From CAWCLK01 sp963796225 (GTDB lineage: Bacteria; Actinomycetota; Nitriliruptoria; Nitriliruptorales; Nitriliruptoraceae), in NCBI GenBank assembly GCA_963796225.1, contig CAWCLK010000010.1:62001-126000 (forward strand): a stretch of DNA of 64,000 nt, given 5' to 3'. Positions within the stretch are counted from its first letter, which is position 1. Each line of letters begins with the position of its first letter. The position numbers and the translations under genes are program-made. Of the stretch, positions 35,958-45,476 are shown one piece after another. Below the pieces are notes generated by a model. It was given only the letters and a program-made list of their open reading frames with translations. It searched no databases and was not told where the DNA came from.

Positions 35958-37775
35958 ATGAACACCGCCGCGGTCGAACGTCGCACCGGGCTCCCACGGG
36001 CCGTGGCACTCGGGCTGGCACTGCTCCTGCTCGGCCTGGGGGCACCTGCGAGCCTGGCCGGCCCCGCCCCGAGCACCCAGCGGGTGATCGTGAGCGGCGC
36101 CGCCGGTGCGATCGACGGGGTGGTTGACAGCGTGACCCGTCTGGGTGGCGCCGTGCTGCGCGAGCTGCCGGTCATCCACGGCGTGGTCGCCGAGGTCCCG
36201 ACCGGCATGCTCGACCAGCTTCGGGGCGCGCCCGGCGTCCGCGGCGTGGCCAGCGACGGCTCGGTGACCGTCAGCGGCGCGTACGACGACTTCGACCCCA
36301 CGGCGTGGCCCGGGTCGTTGCCGAGCGTGACCCACCTGGTCGGCGCGGAGAACTTCTGGGGCAGCGGCAACCGGGGCGAGGGCGTCGACGTCGCCCTCGT
36401 GGACACGGGTGTCAGCGAGGTCCCCGGGCTCGACGCCGGACAGGTCCTGCACGGCCCGGACCTGTCCTTCGACAGCCAGGACCCGGCCACCATCCACATC
36501 GACACCTACGGCCACGGCACCCACCTCGCCGGGATCATCGCCGGCCGCGAGGCCGAGGCGTCCCTGCCCGACGGCACCGGTGACGACGCCCACCTCGTCG
36601 GCATGGCGCCCGGCGCCCGACTCGTGAGCGTCAAGATCGGCGACCGCAACGGCGTGGCCGACGTCTCCCAGGCCATCGCCGCCATCGACTGGGTCGTCCA
36701 GCACCGCGACCGCGACGGCCTCAACATCCGGGTGCTCAACCTCTCCTTCGGCTACGACAGCACGCAGTCCTACGACGTGGACCCGCTGGCCTACGCGGCC
36801 GAGGTGGCGTGGCAGCACGGCATCGTCGTGGTCGCGGCCGCAGGGAACGGCGGCAGCCGCGCGCACCTGTCCTCACCCGCGTACGACCCGAACATCATCG
36901 CCGTCGGCGCCACCGACAGCATGGGCACGCGCACGACCGACGACGACCAGATCCCGTCGTGGTCCTCCTGCGACCCCAGCCGCAACCCGGACGTCGTCGC
37001 GCCGGGGCGGTCCGTGGTCAGCGCCCGCGTGCCGGTGTCGTTCATCTCGCACAACTTCCCCGAGTCCCGCGTCACCGACACGCTGACGCGGGGGAGCGGT
37101 ACCTCCCAGGCAGCCGCCGTGGTGTCCGGCGCCGCCGCGCTGGTCCTCAGCCAGCGTCCGTGGGCCACGCCGGACCAGGTCCGCGCCCTGCTCACCTCGA
37201 CCGCCAACCCGGTCAAGACCAACGCGTCGAAGCCGTGCCAGGGCAACGGCGTGCTCGACCTCGCCGAGCTGTGGGGCACCACGACCCCGACGGCCACGCC
37301 GAGCAAGCGGGGGACGTCCACCGGCCGGGGGAGCCTCGAGGCCGCGCGCGGCGCGTACCACGTCGCCGACACGACGATGGAGCAGGACGACCCGAACGCC
37401 GGGCTGACCGGCGAGCAGGACATCTTCGGGATGCCGTGGGACGGCGCGCGCTGGTCCGCCGACGCCGCGGCAGGCCGCAGCTGGGACGCCGGGTGGTGGA
37501 ACGGATCCCAGTGGACCGGGTCGCAGTGGACCGGGTCGCAGTGGACCGGGTCGCAGTGGACCGGGTCGCAGTGGACCGGCTCGCAGTGGACCGGCTCGCA
37601 GTGGACCGGGTCGCAGTGGACCGGGTCGCAGTGGACCGGGTCGCAGTGGACCGGCTCCCAGTGGACCGGGTCGCAGTGGACCGGCTCCCAGTGGACCGGG
37701 TCGCAGTGGACCGGCTCGCAGTGGACCGGCTCCCAGTGGACGTCCGTCCCGTTCTACTCCGCCACCTGGGACTGA
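35958..37775 (+). CDS. Secreted S8 subtilisin-like protease with 16 C-terminal GSQWT repeats
   Basis: 605 residues. A signal peptide (about 1-35) and an inhibitor-I9-like prodomain (to about 110) lead into the catalytic domain with VALVDTGVS (Asp), GHGTHLAGIIAG (His), AAAGNGG (oxyanion Asn) and GSGTSQAAAVVSG (Ser). Residues 516-595 are sixteen uninterrupted pentapeptides GSQWT, then SVPFYSATWD. The repeat DNA is near-identical 15-base units varying only at two third positions. The tail may bind cell wall or carbohydrate or mediate self-association. ATG 35958 has GGAGGG. A sensor kinase follows 12 bases later. Confidence 0.9.
   Translation: MNTAAVERRTGLPRAVALGLALLLLGLGAPASLAGPAPSTQRVIVSGAAGAIDGVVDSVTRLGGAVLRELPVIHGVVAEVPTGMLDQLRGAPGVRGVASDGSVTVSGAYDDFDPTAWPGSLPSVTHLVGAENFWGSGNRGEGVDVALVDTGVSEVPGLDAGQVLHGPDLSFDSQDPATIHIDTYGHGTHLAGIIAGREAEASLPDGTGDDAHLVGMAPGARLVSVKIGDRNGVADVSQAIAAIDWVVQHRDRDGLNIRVLNLSFGYDSTQSYDVDPLAYAAEVAWQHGIVVVAAAGNGGSRAHLSSPAYDPNIIAVGATDSMGTRTTDDDQIPSWSSCDPSRNPDVVAPGRSVVSARVPVSFISHNFPESRVTDTLTRGSGTSQAAAVVSGAAALVLSQRPWATPDQVRALLTSTANPVKTNASKPCQGNGVLDLAELWGTTTPTATPSKRGTSTGRGSLEAARGAYHVADTTMEQDDPNAGLTGEQDIFGMPWDGARWSADAAAGRSWDAGWWNGSQWTGSQWTGSQWTGSQWTGSQWTGSQWTGSQWTGSQWTGSQWTGSQWTGSQWTGSQWTGSQWTGSQWTGSQWTGSQWTSVPFYSATWD
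37503..37742 (+). repeat. 16 tandem 15-bp units encoding GSQWT
   Basis: 240 bases made of sixteen 15-base units, in frame with the subtilase. Units differ only at the third bases of the Gly and Ser codons (GGG/GGC, TCG/TCC), except the first (GGA) and last. The near identity at DNA level indicates recent expansion or homogenisation, and copy number may vary between strains. Confidence 0.97.
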
Positions 37776-37787
37776 TCGGACCGGCTC

Positions 37788-39657
37788 ATGGCACGCGAGG
37801 CACGCCCCACCTCGGCGCACCCTGACCTGAAGGCCTGGCTGCTCACCGCCCTGCTCGGGGTCGGGGTGGCGGCCATCGCCACCCGTCTGGTGTCGGCACC
37901 GCCCCTCGAGCCCATGCCGTCCGAGAGCTGGCTCATCCTCGCACTGCTGATGGCGCTGGCGGACCGGTACCGGGTCCACCTGCACGTCGGACGAGAGACC
38001 CACAGCTTCACGCTGGCCGAGCTGCCGACGGTCCTCGGGCTGTTCCTCGTCTCGCCGGTCGGGGTGATCGCCGCCCGGATGCTGGGCACGGGAATCGCCC
38101 TGCTCAACGTCCACACCCGCCGTCCCCTGAAGCTGGCGTTCAACGTCGCCAGTGGGACGTTCGAGGCCGCCATCTCCGTCCTCGCCTTCCAGGCGCTGCT
38201 GCCCGTGGTCGGGCCGGACACGTGGGCGACCTACGTCTCGGCACTGGTGGCGATGCTGGTCGGCAGCGTCGTCGGCATCGTGATGGTGTGGGCGATCATC
38301 CGCATCGTCGAGGGCACCCGCACGCTGACCGAGCTCGCCCGCTCCATGGCCGCCGGACTGCCGTTGGCCGTGGCGAACGCGTCGATCGCCCTGTTCGTGG
38401 TGGCACTGTGGCGGATCCGGCCTGGAGCTCGTCTGGATCGCGCTGCTGCCGATCGCGGTGCTGGTCATCACCTACCGCGCCTACATCGGCCAGTGGCGCC
38501 ACCGCAACGCGCTGGACTTCCTCTACGACACCGCCGTCCAGACCCAGAAGCAGCCCGAGCCCCAGGACGCACTGCTGATCCTCGTCCGCCGGGCTCGAGA
38601 GCAGCTGAACGCCCAGATGGCCGAGCTCGTCTCGCTCGGCGAAGCCGGCACCGGCGGTTCCGGCACCCGCGCGACCGTCGTGTCCGTGGGACCGGGCGAG
38701 CACGAGGAGGTCCGCACCACGGCGCTGGAGGACCTGCCGCTCGAGGTCCGGCTGCGCATCGCGGCCAGCCAGGACCAGGATGGTGATGTCGGCGCCGACG
38801 AGGTCTGGGCGGGGGGCGCCGGGACCGCCAGTGGCCCGCTGCTGCTGCGCGTCCGGGGCCCGATCGGCAACGCCGTGACCTTCGACGACACCGACCTCGA
38901 GGTCGTGCGGTCGCTGACCCGGTTGGCCACCATCGCCCTCGACCGCGCGCAGCTGGCCGAGCTGAAGGCGGCGTTCCTCAGCGCGGTCTCGCACGAGCTG
39001 CGCACGCCCCTGACGGTGGTGGTGGGCACCGCGGCGACCCTGCGTGCCCGGGCAGGGCAGCTCGCCCCGGCCCAGCAGGCCGACCTGCTCGAGCGCCTGG
39101 AGGACCAGGCCCACCGGCTGGACCGCCTGCTCAGCGACCTGCTGGACGTCGACCGACTCAACCGGGGCGTGATCGAGCCCCGCCGGCACCTGGTCGACCT
39201 GGTCCCGCTCGTCGAGCGCGCCGTCCGGTCGCTGGACGTGCGCACCCACACCGTGGAGGTGCTCGCCGACACGCTCGTGGCCGAGATCGACCCGAGCCTG
39301 ACCGAGCGGATCGTCGAGAACCTGGTCAAGAACGCCGTCAAGTACTCGCCGGCGGACACCACCATCTCCATCGGCCTGCAACGCGACGGGTGCGAGGTCG
39401 CCATCAGCGTCGAGGACCAGGGCGCCGGGATCCCACCGGAGATGCGCGCGAGGATCCTCGAGCCGTTCACCCGCATGGACCCGCACCACCCGCAGCCGGG
39501 CACGGGCATCGGCCTGTCGCTGGTGCGGCGCTTCGCCCAGCTGCACGGGGGCGACGCCCGTGTCGAGGAGGGCGCCTCGGGCGGCACGCGCGTCGTGGTC
39601 ACCCTGCAGGACGTCCACGTGCCCGACCTCGCAGACGGACGGCTGCTGCCCACCTGA
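37788..39657 (+). CDS. Membrane sensor histidine kinase coupled to the subtilase (one frameshift)
   Basis: About 623 codons. Five to six TM helices over residues 15-220 are interrupted by a frame break near 38418; removal of one base joins LWRI to LELVWIALLPIAVLVITYR. A GAF-like region (about 255-390) and a HisKA domain with AVSHELRTPLTVVVG follow. The HATPase domain has LVKNAVKYSP, EDQGAGIPPE and GTGIGLSLVRRF. The start is ATG 37788, 12 bases after the protease stop, so the two are probably co-transcribed. No response regulator is directly adjacent. Confidence 0.82.
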
Positions 39658-39704
39658 GCGCCGTCGGTGCCGGTACCGTGCCAGTACGCAGCGGGCGGGT
39701 GAGG

Positions 39705-41064
39705 ATGCACCGACGGATCTTCGGGATCGAGAACGAGTACGGGGTCACGTGCACGTTCAAGGGCCAGCGCCGGCTCTCGCCCGACGAGGTCGCTCGGTAC
39801 CTGTTCCGCCGGGTCGTGTCGTGGGGACGCTCGTCCAACGTCTTCCTCGAGAACGGGGCGCGGCTGTACCTCGACGTGGGCAGCCACCCCGAGTACGCCA
39901 CGCCCGAGTGTGATTCCCCGACCCAGGTCGTCACCCACGACAAGGCGGGGGAGCGCATCCTCGAGGACCTCGTGGCCTCGGCCGAGCAACGGCTGCACGA
40001 GGAGGGCATCGCCGGGGACATCTCGCTGTTCAAGAACAACACCGACTCGGCGGGCAACAGCTACGGCTGCCACGAGAACTACCTCGTCGCGCGGGTCGGC
40101 GAGTTCCAGCGGCTCGCGGACGCCCTGATCCCGTTCCTGGTGACGCGCCAGGTCTTCAGCGGGGCCGGCAAGGTGCTGCAGACCCCGCGCGGGGCGATCT
40201 TCTCGCTGGCCCAGCGCGCCGAGCACATCTGGGAGGGTGTCTCCTCCGCGACGACGCGGTCACGGCCGATCATCAACACCCGCGACGAACCGCACGCGGA
40301 CGCGGAACGCTTCCGCCGCCTGCACGTCATCGTCGGCGACTCCAACATGTCCGAGTACACCTCGTGGCTGAAGGTCGCCACCTGCGACCTCGTGCTGCGC
40401 ATGCTCGAGGACCAGTCGGCCGGACGCGACCTCTCGCTGGACAACCCGATCCGGGCCATCCGCGAGATCAGCCACGACATGACGGGCACCCGCCGGGTCC
40501 GCCTGGCCAACGGGCGCGAGATGTCGGCCCTCGAGATCCAGGAGGCCTACCTCGAGCGCGTCGAGAAGTACGTCGCCTCGTCGCTCGAGACCGACGCCGA
40601 GGCGGACCGTGTCGTCGAGGCCTGGAAGGACGTCCTCGAACGCCTCCGGACGGACCCCATGTCCCTGGGCCGCAGGCTCGACTGGGTCGCCAAGTACCGG
40701 CTCGTCGAGGCCTACCGGGCCAAGCACGAGCTGCCGCTCGGCCACCCGCGCGTCGCGATGGTCGACCTCGCCTATCACAACGTGTCACGCGAGCGGGGCC
40801 TGTACTACCTGTTGCAGCGGCAGGGGCGGGTCGACCGCGTGCTGGACGACGCGGCCATCGAGGCCGCCAAGGACGAACCGCCGGCCGACCACCCGCGCGG
40901 CCCTGCGCGGCCGGTTCATCCGGCAGGCCAAGCAGCGCCGCCGCGACTACACCGTGGACTGGGTGCACCTCAAGCTGAACGACCAGGCGCAGCGAACCGT
41001 GCTGTGCAAGGACCCGTTCCGGCACGAGGACGAGCGGGTGGACAAGCTGATCGCGTCGATGTGA
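39705..41064 (+). CDS. pafA: Pup--protein ligase PafA (one frameshift)
   Basis: Glutamine-synthetase-fold ligase that joins the deamidated Pup Glu to substrate lysines using ATP. It starts HRRIFGIENEYGVTCTF with the Mg-binding Glu; ARLYLDVGSHPEYATPEC, FKNNTDSAGNSYGCHENY and RPIINTRDEPHADAE follow. The frame breaks near 40898; one base less restores HPRALRGRFIRQA and the C-terminal domain ending KLIASM. An in-frame GTG at 39699 is an alternative start. It is separated from dop and pup by about 6 kb, and pafBC follows after one opposing gene. Confidence 0.95.
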
Positions 41065-41068
41065 CCCG

Positions 41069-41560
41069 TCAGCCCTCGGCGCGTCGGGCGCGCAGCACCG
41101 GCACGGTGTCCTCGCCATCGAGCGCGCGGCGGAACCGGTCGAGGTCGTCCGGCAGGGCGGAGAGCACCCCCTCGAAGTCCTGCTTGTCGTAGACGGCGAA
41201 GGCACCCCGGGAGAGCAGCTCGCGGGACCGCCGGGGGTCCACGTGGGACGACAGCACGACGACCATGGTCTGCTGCGCCTCCAGCACGAGCCGCGGCAGG
41301 GCCGCCTCCCCGTCCAGCGTCGGCATCGCGAGGTCGAGCAGGACGACGTCGGGCTGGTGGTCGCCCACGCAGCTGATGCCCTGCTCGCCGTCGCGTGCCG
41401 AGCCCACGACCTCGAAGCCCTGCTTGGTGAGCAACCGCTCGAGCAGGAACAGGACGTCCGGCTCGTCGTCGACCAGGACCACCGTCGGTCGGCGATCCTG
41501 CTCGTCCCCCTCGGCCGGCCTGGTCACCAGCTCGTCCGTCGCGATGTCGCGGCCCTCCAC
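41069..41560 (-). CDS. Single-domain response regulator (receiver only)
   Basis: 163 residues with one receiver domain (about 28-140). It shows the acidic pocket VVLVDDEPD, phospho-acceptor Asp in VVLLDLAMPT, the Ser/Thr switch position in VVVLSSH, and the conserved Lys in AVYDKQD. No output domain is present; a short disordered N-terminus and basic C-terminus flank it. It lies opposite pafA and divergent from pafB. It could serve one of the orphan kinases in this window. Confidence 0.85.
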   Translation of the reverse strand: MEGRDIATDELVTRPAEGDEQDRRPTVVLVDDEPDVLFLLERLLTKQGFEVVGSARDGEQGISCVGDHQPDVVLLDLAMPTLDGEAALPRLVLEAQQTMVVVLSSHVDPRRSRELLSRGAFAVYDKQDFEGVLSALPDDLDRFRRALDGEDTVPVLRARRAEG

Positions 41561-41669
41561 CAGTCAGCGCGACGATCGTAGCCTCGTCGCGCGAGGGCGT
41601 GGCGCCCCGGTGCGGGGTCGCACGCCAAGTAGGCTGCCGGCCGCCGCCGAGAGGACGGAACGGACCGGC

Positions 41670-42602
41670 GTGGCGCCCAAGGTCGAACGACTCGTCAACC
41701 TGACGATCGCGCTGCTGGAGGCCCGTCGGCCGCAGTCGCTGGACGACCTGCGTCGACGCACCGGCTACTACGACCAGGCCGACGGGGAGTCGGCCCGGCG
41801 CATGTTCGAACGGGACAAGGACGAGCTCCGGCGCCTCGGCGTCCCGGTCCAGACGACCCACGACCCGCTCACGGGCGAGGCCGGCTACGTCATCGACCGC
41901 GCCGACTACGAGCTGCCGGACGTCGACCTCACCCGAGAGGAGATGGCCGCCCTGGCCGTCGCACTGCGCATGGTCGGCCACGCCGACGAACGGCTGGCCC
42001 TGTCCAAGCTGGCCGCCCGCGCTCCGGACCCGCTGGGACCCGCCACCGACGCTCCCGAGGCGCGGGTCTCGCTGGAGACCCAGGCGGTGGACGGCGTCGC
42101 GGACGCCGTCGTCGGTCGCCAGGCCATCCGGTTCACGTACCAGACCGGTGCGGGCGAGCAGCGCGAACGCACCGTCGACCCGTACGGCGTGGTGCTGCGG
42201 CGGGGCACCTGGTACGTGGTGGGACGCGACCACGACCGTGACGCCCTGCGCGCCTTCCGGCTGGACCGGGTCCGCAGCCGCGTCCGTCCGGTGGGGGAGC
42301 CGGGGGCCTACGAGCTCCCCGACGACGTCGACCTCGCCGCCCAGGCCGCCGGGCCGGCCGGCGACGCCGTCGACGTGCTGCTCGCGGTCACGCCGGCGGC
42401 CCGGTGGGCGATCGAGGCCCGGGGCGGGCACGTGGTCGAGCAGCGCCCCGACGGGCGCCAGCTCGTCCGGCTCGTCGAGGTCGACCCGTGGCGTCTGCTG
42501 CCCTGGCTGCTGGGGTTCGGGGCCGACGTCGAGGTCGTCGAACCACGGGCACTGCGGACCGAGGTCCGTGACCGGCTCGCCGCCATGGCAGGCACCGCGT
42601 GA
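41670..42602 (+). CDS. pafB: Transcriptional regulator PafB (WYL domain)
   Basis: 310 residues with an N-terminal winged HTH (ERLVNLTIALLEARRPQSLDDLRRRTGYY) and a WYL domain near 150-215 (IRFTYQTG, VDPYGVVLRRGTWYVVGRD, FRLDRV). A WCX C-terminal extension follows. PafB and PafC act together as the LexA-independent DNA-damage response activator in mycobacteria. The GTG at 41670 is chosen from the family N-terminus. The stop overlaps the pafC start (GTGA). Confidence 0.92.
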   Translation: MAPKVERLVNLTIALLEARRPQSLDDLRRRTGYYDQADGESARRMFERDKDELRRLGVPVQTTHDPLTGEAGYVIDRADYELPDVDLTREEMAALAVALRMVGHADERLALSKLAARAPDPLGPATDAPEARVSLETQAVDGVADAVVGRQAIRFTYQTGAGEQRERTVDPYGVVLRRGTWYVVGRDHDRDALRAFRLDRVRSRVRPVGEPGAYELPDDVDLAAQAAGPAGDAVDVLLAVTPAARWAIEARGGHVVEQRPDGRQLVRLVEVDPWRLLPWLLGFGADVEVVEPRALRTEVRDRLAAMAGTA

Positions 42603-43534
42603 GCGCCGGCAGCGACGTCGCCCGCATGCTCACGATGGTGCCCTGGTTCCTCGAGCGCCCCGGCGCCAGCGTGGCCGAGGCGGCCCAGGCCTTCGGCGTG
42701 CCGCCCCGGACCATCCGACGCGACCTGTCGCACCTCGACTTCTGCGGGCTGCCGGGACTCGGTGGCGGCGCGCTGTTCGACGTGACGCTCGAACAGGACC
42801 GCGTGGTGGTCAGCATGGCCGACGAGCTGCGCCGCCCGCTCCGGCTCACCCCCCGCGAGGCGCTGCGGCTGGTGCTGTCCCTGCAGGCCGTGGACGAGGC
42901 CTTCGGGGACGAGCTGCCCTCCCTGCGCTCGGCCATCGACAAGATCCGCCACGCCGCCGACCTCCCGGCCCACGCGGCCGTCGCCGTGGGGGAGGACACG
43001 GACCGGTCGTGGCTGGGGACCCTCCGGGACGCGATGCGGTCCCACCACCAGGTGCAGCTGTCGTACCAGGGCCGTCACGACGGCGCCCCGCGCAGCCGGG
43101 TCGTGGACCCGTGGCAGCTCGACGTCACCCCGGACGGCTGGTACCTGCACGGCCACGACCACGACGCCGGCGACCACCGCGTCTTCCGGCTCGACCGGGT
43201 CGCCGACCTCACCGTCCTGGACGACGCCATCGCCCACCCCCGCCCCGACGCCCCGTTGCCCGAACCCCGCTACGAGCCCGGCGAGGACGCCGTCGAGGTC
43301 GTGGTGCGCCTCGGGCCGGGAGCACGCTGGCTGGCGGACGCGGTCGACCACGACGAGCTCGTCGACGACGGCGAGCACCTCCAGGTCCGGTTCCGGACCG
43401 ACGCGCCCCAGTGGGTGGCGCGGCTGCTGCTGATGGGCGCCCCGGCCGTGGAGGTGGTCGCGCCCGCCGAGATCGCGGACCTGCTGACACGTGAGGCACG
43501 AACGGCCAGTGGCCTCTACCCATCCGGGGACTAG
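42599..43534 (+). CDS. pafC: Transcriptional regulator PafC (WYL domain)
   Basis: 311-residue partner of PafB with the same layout: HTH in MLTMVPWFLERPGASVAEAA near residue 10, a linker, and a WYL domain (VQLSYQGR, RVVDPWQLDVTPDGWYLHGHD, VFRLDRVADL). The WCX domain ends the protein. In mycobacteria PafBC respond to single-stranded DNA and switch on most repair genes. The overlapping start means translational coupling with pafB. Confidence 0.92.
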   Translation: MSAGSDVARMLTMVPWFLERPGASVAEAAQAFGVPPRTIRRDLSHLDFCGLPGLGGGALFDVTLEQDRVVVSMADELRRPLRLTPREALRLVLSLQAVDEAFGDELPSLRSAIDKIRHAADLPAHAAVAVGEDTDRSWLGTLRDAMRSHHQVQLSYQGRHDGAPRSRVVDPWQLDVTPDGWYLHGHDHDAGDHRVFRLDRVADLTVLDDAIAHPRPDAPLPEPRYEPGEDAVEVVVRLGPGARWLADAVDHDELVDDGEHLQVRFRTDAPQWVARLLLMGAPAVEVVAPAEIADLLTREARTASGLYPSGD

Positions 43535-43626
43535 TCCGGTCGCGCACCCAATATTGACACGTTCGGGCCGTTCAGGGGGCTCGTTGCCGCGCCGACGTTC
43601 TTGTGTGAGACGTCCTCACCAGGGAG

Positions 43627-44016
43627 ATGAGCGACATGACCCGGATCCGCGCCACCTGCCCCAGCTGCGGCGAGGTCGAGCTGCGTCCCGACGACATCGA
43701 GCTGCACGTCGTCGGCATCGACCCCGACGACGTTCGCGAGGGCAGCACCTACCGCTTCGACTGCCCGGCCTGCTGCGACGAGATCGCCAAGCCCGCCGAC
43801 ACGCGGATCGCCCGGCTGCTCGCCAGCGGTGGCGTCCCGGTCACCTGCACCGGCGACCCCGAGGTCGAGGCCGTGGTGGCCGCCGCCATGGAGTCGATCA
43901 TGCACCCCGAGGGCATCGTCCTCGGCCCGGCGTTCACCTCCGACGACCTGCTGGACTTCCACGAGCTGCTGCAGGGCGACGACTGGTTCGACCAGCTGCT
44001 GTCGCAGACCCCCTGA
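43627..44016 (+). CDS. Zinc-ribbon hypothetical protein, 129 aa
   Basis: The N-terminal zinc ribbon has CPSCG near residue 11 and CPACCDE near 46, with an intervening beta segment (ELRPDDIELHVVG). An acidic helical C-terminus contains DDLLDFHELLQGDDWFDQLL. I recall similar actinobacterial zinc-ribbon proteins of unknown function. It sits alone between pafC and tatA, starts at ATG 43627 with AGGGAG upstream, and is followed by a strong terminator. A TTGACA hexamer at 43554 may be its -35 element. Confidence 0.7.
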   Translation: MSDMTRIRATCPSCGEVELRPDDIELHVVGIDPDDVREGSTYRFDCPACCDEIAKPADTRIARLLASGGVPVTCTGDPEVEAVVAAAMESIMHPEGIVLGPAFTSDDLLDFHELLQGDDWFDQLLSQTP

Positions 44017-44076
44017 CGTCCTTCGTTCTCCCATGCGAGACGGGCCGGACCCTCCCACCCGGCCCCCTTGCTCCCA

Positions 44077-44107
44077 CGGCGCCCCGCCAGCTCCCGGCGG
44101 GGCGCCG
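44077..44107 (+). terminator. Strong rho-independent terminator
   Basis: Perfect 12-base stem (CGGCGCCCCGCC / GGCGGGGCGCCG) with a 7-base loop, followed by TTCTCTTCG. It lies 60 bases after the zinc-ribbon gene and before the DUF948-like gene. Confidence 0.85.
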
Positions 44108-44162
44108 TTCTCTTCGTCACGGATCGGTAGTCTCCGCCCCGTCGTCAACCCTCGGGCTGGTC

Positions 44163-44402
44163 GTGTCCCCCGTCACCTGGATCGTGGTCGCCACCATCGC
44201 CGTGGCCAGCGTCCTCGGGGTCATCGCCACGATCGTGGTCGTGTCCACCCACCTCAAGCACCTCGCCGGGACGCTGTCGACGGTCCGTGAGGAGGTCGAA
44301 CCCGAGCTCGAACGCCTGCGGGCGGCCACCGAGGTGGCCCGCGACGAGCTCGAACGCGTGGGGGACGCGGCAGACGAGCTGTCCGCGTCTCGGCAGGACT
44401 GA
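44163..44402 (+). CDS. Small single-TM coiled-coil protein (DUF948-like)
   Basis: 79 residues with an N-terminal TM helix (VTWIVVATIAVASVLGVIATIVVV) followed by a coiled-coil-like helix rich in Glu, Arg and Leu (LSTVREEVEPELERLRAA). It resembles DUF948-type proteins encoded beside tat or pafBC genes in actinobacteria. The GTG start at 44163 fits the TM segment but lacks a clear ribosome site. It lies 88 bases before tatA. Confidence 0.6.
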   Translation: MSPVTWIVVATIAVASVLGVIATIVVVSTHLKHLAGTLSTVREEVEPELERLRAATEVARDELERVGDAADELSASRQD

Positions 44403-44490
44403 CCGTCACCGGGCGTTCACCGGCCCGCCGATACACTCGCGGGCGCGACGTCCGGACGGACCTCGCGTGTCCCCCGCCAGGAGAAGCGCC

Positions 44491-44727
44491 ATGGGAGGCC
44501 TCGGCCCCACCGAACTGATCATCGTGCTGGTGATCGTCCTGCTGCTCTTCGGGGCGAAGAAGCTCCCGGACCTCGCCAGCTCCATGGGCAAGTCCATCAA
44601 GGAGTTCCGCAAGGCGGCGGAGGGGGACGACGACGCCGACAGCGACGCCGACGCGGCGACGCGACGACGCGCGACGACAAGGAAGCCTGACCCATCGCCG
44701 GTCCCGCCCCGGCGGCCGGCGAGATGA
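44491..44727 (+). CDS. tatA: Sec-independent translocase TatA (probable frameshift at C-terminus)
   Basis: Tat pore subunit with a short N-terminal TM (TELIIVLVIVLLLFGAKKLPDLA), the FGxxKLP hinge and the amphipathic helix SSMGKSIKEFRKA. The acidic tail then turns into an Arg/Pro-rich stretch running to 44727 and overlapping tatC. In another frame the acidic tail continues to DDKEA and a stop at 44690, which is the more natural end, so an indel near 44660 is likely. RBS AGGAGAA precedes ATG 44491. Confidence 0.88.
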   Translation: MGGLGPTELIIVLVIVLLLFGAKKLPDLASSMGKSIKEFRKAAEGDDDADSDADAATRRRATTRKPDPSPVPPRRPAR

Positions 44728-45476
44728 CCCTCTTCGAGCATCTCGCCGAGCTGCGCACCCGCCTGTTCCGTGCCGCCCTGGCCCTCACGGCCGGGGCGGT
44801 CGTCGGCTACATCCTCTTCGACCCGATCCTGGCGCAGCTCATCCAGCCGTACTGCGAGCTGCCGTCGCGCCTGCGGCTCGAGACCGCGGCCGGCCAGGAC
44901 TGCGGGCTGTTCGCCTTCAGCGTGCTCGAGGGCTTCTCGGTGCGCATCAAGACCGCCGGCGTGGTCGGGCTGTTCCTCGGCGGACCGGTGATCTTCTACC
45001 AGCTGTGGCGGTTCATCACGCCGGGGCTGACCAGCCGCGAACGCCGGTTCGCCCTGCCGTTCGTGGTGCTCAGCCAGGTGATGTTCGGCATCGGGATCGT
45101 GTTCGCCTACGTCATCATCCCGCAGGGGCTGTCGATCCTGCTGGGACTGGGGGGTGACCAGATCGTCCCCGCGCTGTCGGCCCAGGAGTACCTGTCGTTC
45201 GTGCTGACGACCGCGGTGGCCTTCGGGCTGGTCTTCGAGATGCCGCTGATCCTGGTGTTCCTGTCCCTGGTCGGCATCGTGACCGCGGGGGGGCTGCGCC
45301 GGGCACGGCCCTACGCGATCACCGCGATGGTGTTCGTGGCAGCCGTCGTGACGCCCACGACCGACCCGGTGAACCTGTTCTTCATGGCCGGGCCGATGCT
45401 GCTGTTCTACGAGCTGTCGATCCTGGCCGCCTGGCTGATCGAACGCTCCCGTCGACGAAGGGCACGTGCCGGATGA
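44724..45476 (+). CDS. tatC: Sec-independent translocase TatC
   Basis: 250-residue polytopic membrane protein that recognises twin-arginine signal peptides. It shows the N-terminal FEHLAELRTRL motif, six TM helices, the periplasmic loop with EGFSVRIKTAGVVG, FITPGLTSRERRFALPF, and the TP-x-DP motif VVTPTTDPVN. It overlaps helY by 4 bases. The arrangement tatA-tatC-helY matches that in mycobacteria. Confidence 0.95.
   Translation: MTLFEHLAELRTRLFRAALALTAGAVVGYILFDPILAQLIQPYCELPSRLRLETAAGQDCGLFAFSVLEGFSVRIKTAGVVGLFLGGPVIFYQLWRFITPGLTSRERRFALPFVVLSQVMFGIGIVFAYVIIPQGLSILLGLGGDQIVPALSAQEYLSFVLTTAVAFGLVFEMPLILVFLSLVGIVTAGGLRRARPYAITAMVFVAAVVTPTTDPVNLFFMAGPMLLFYELSILAAWLIERSRRRRARAG

Noticed and set aside
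37503..37742. CRISPR-like array of short repeats
   Set aside because: Units are 15 bases, directly abutting, without spacers, and are in frame with the subtilase, encoding GSQWT.
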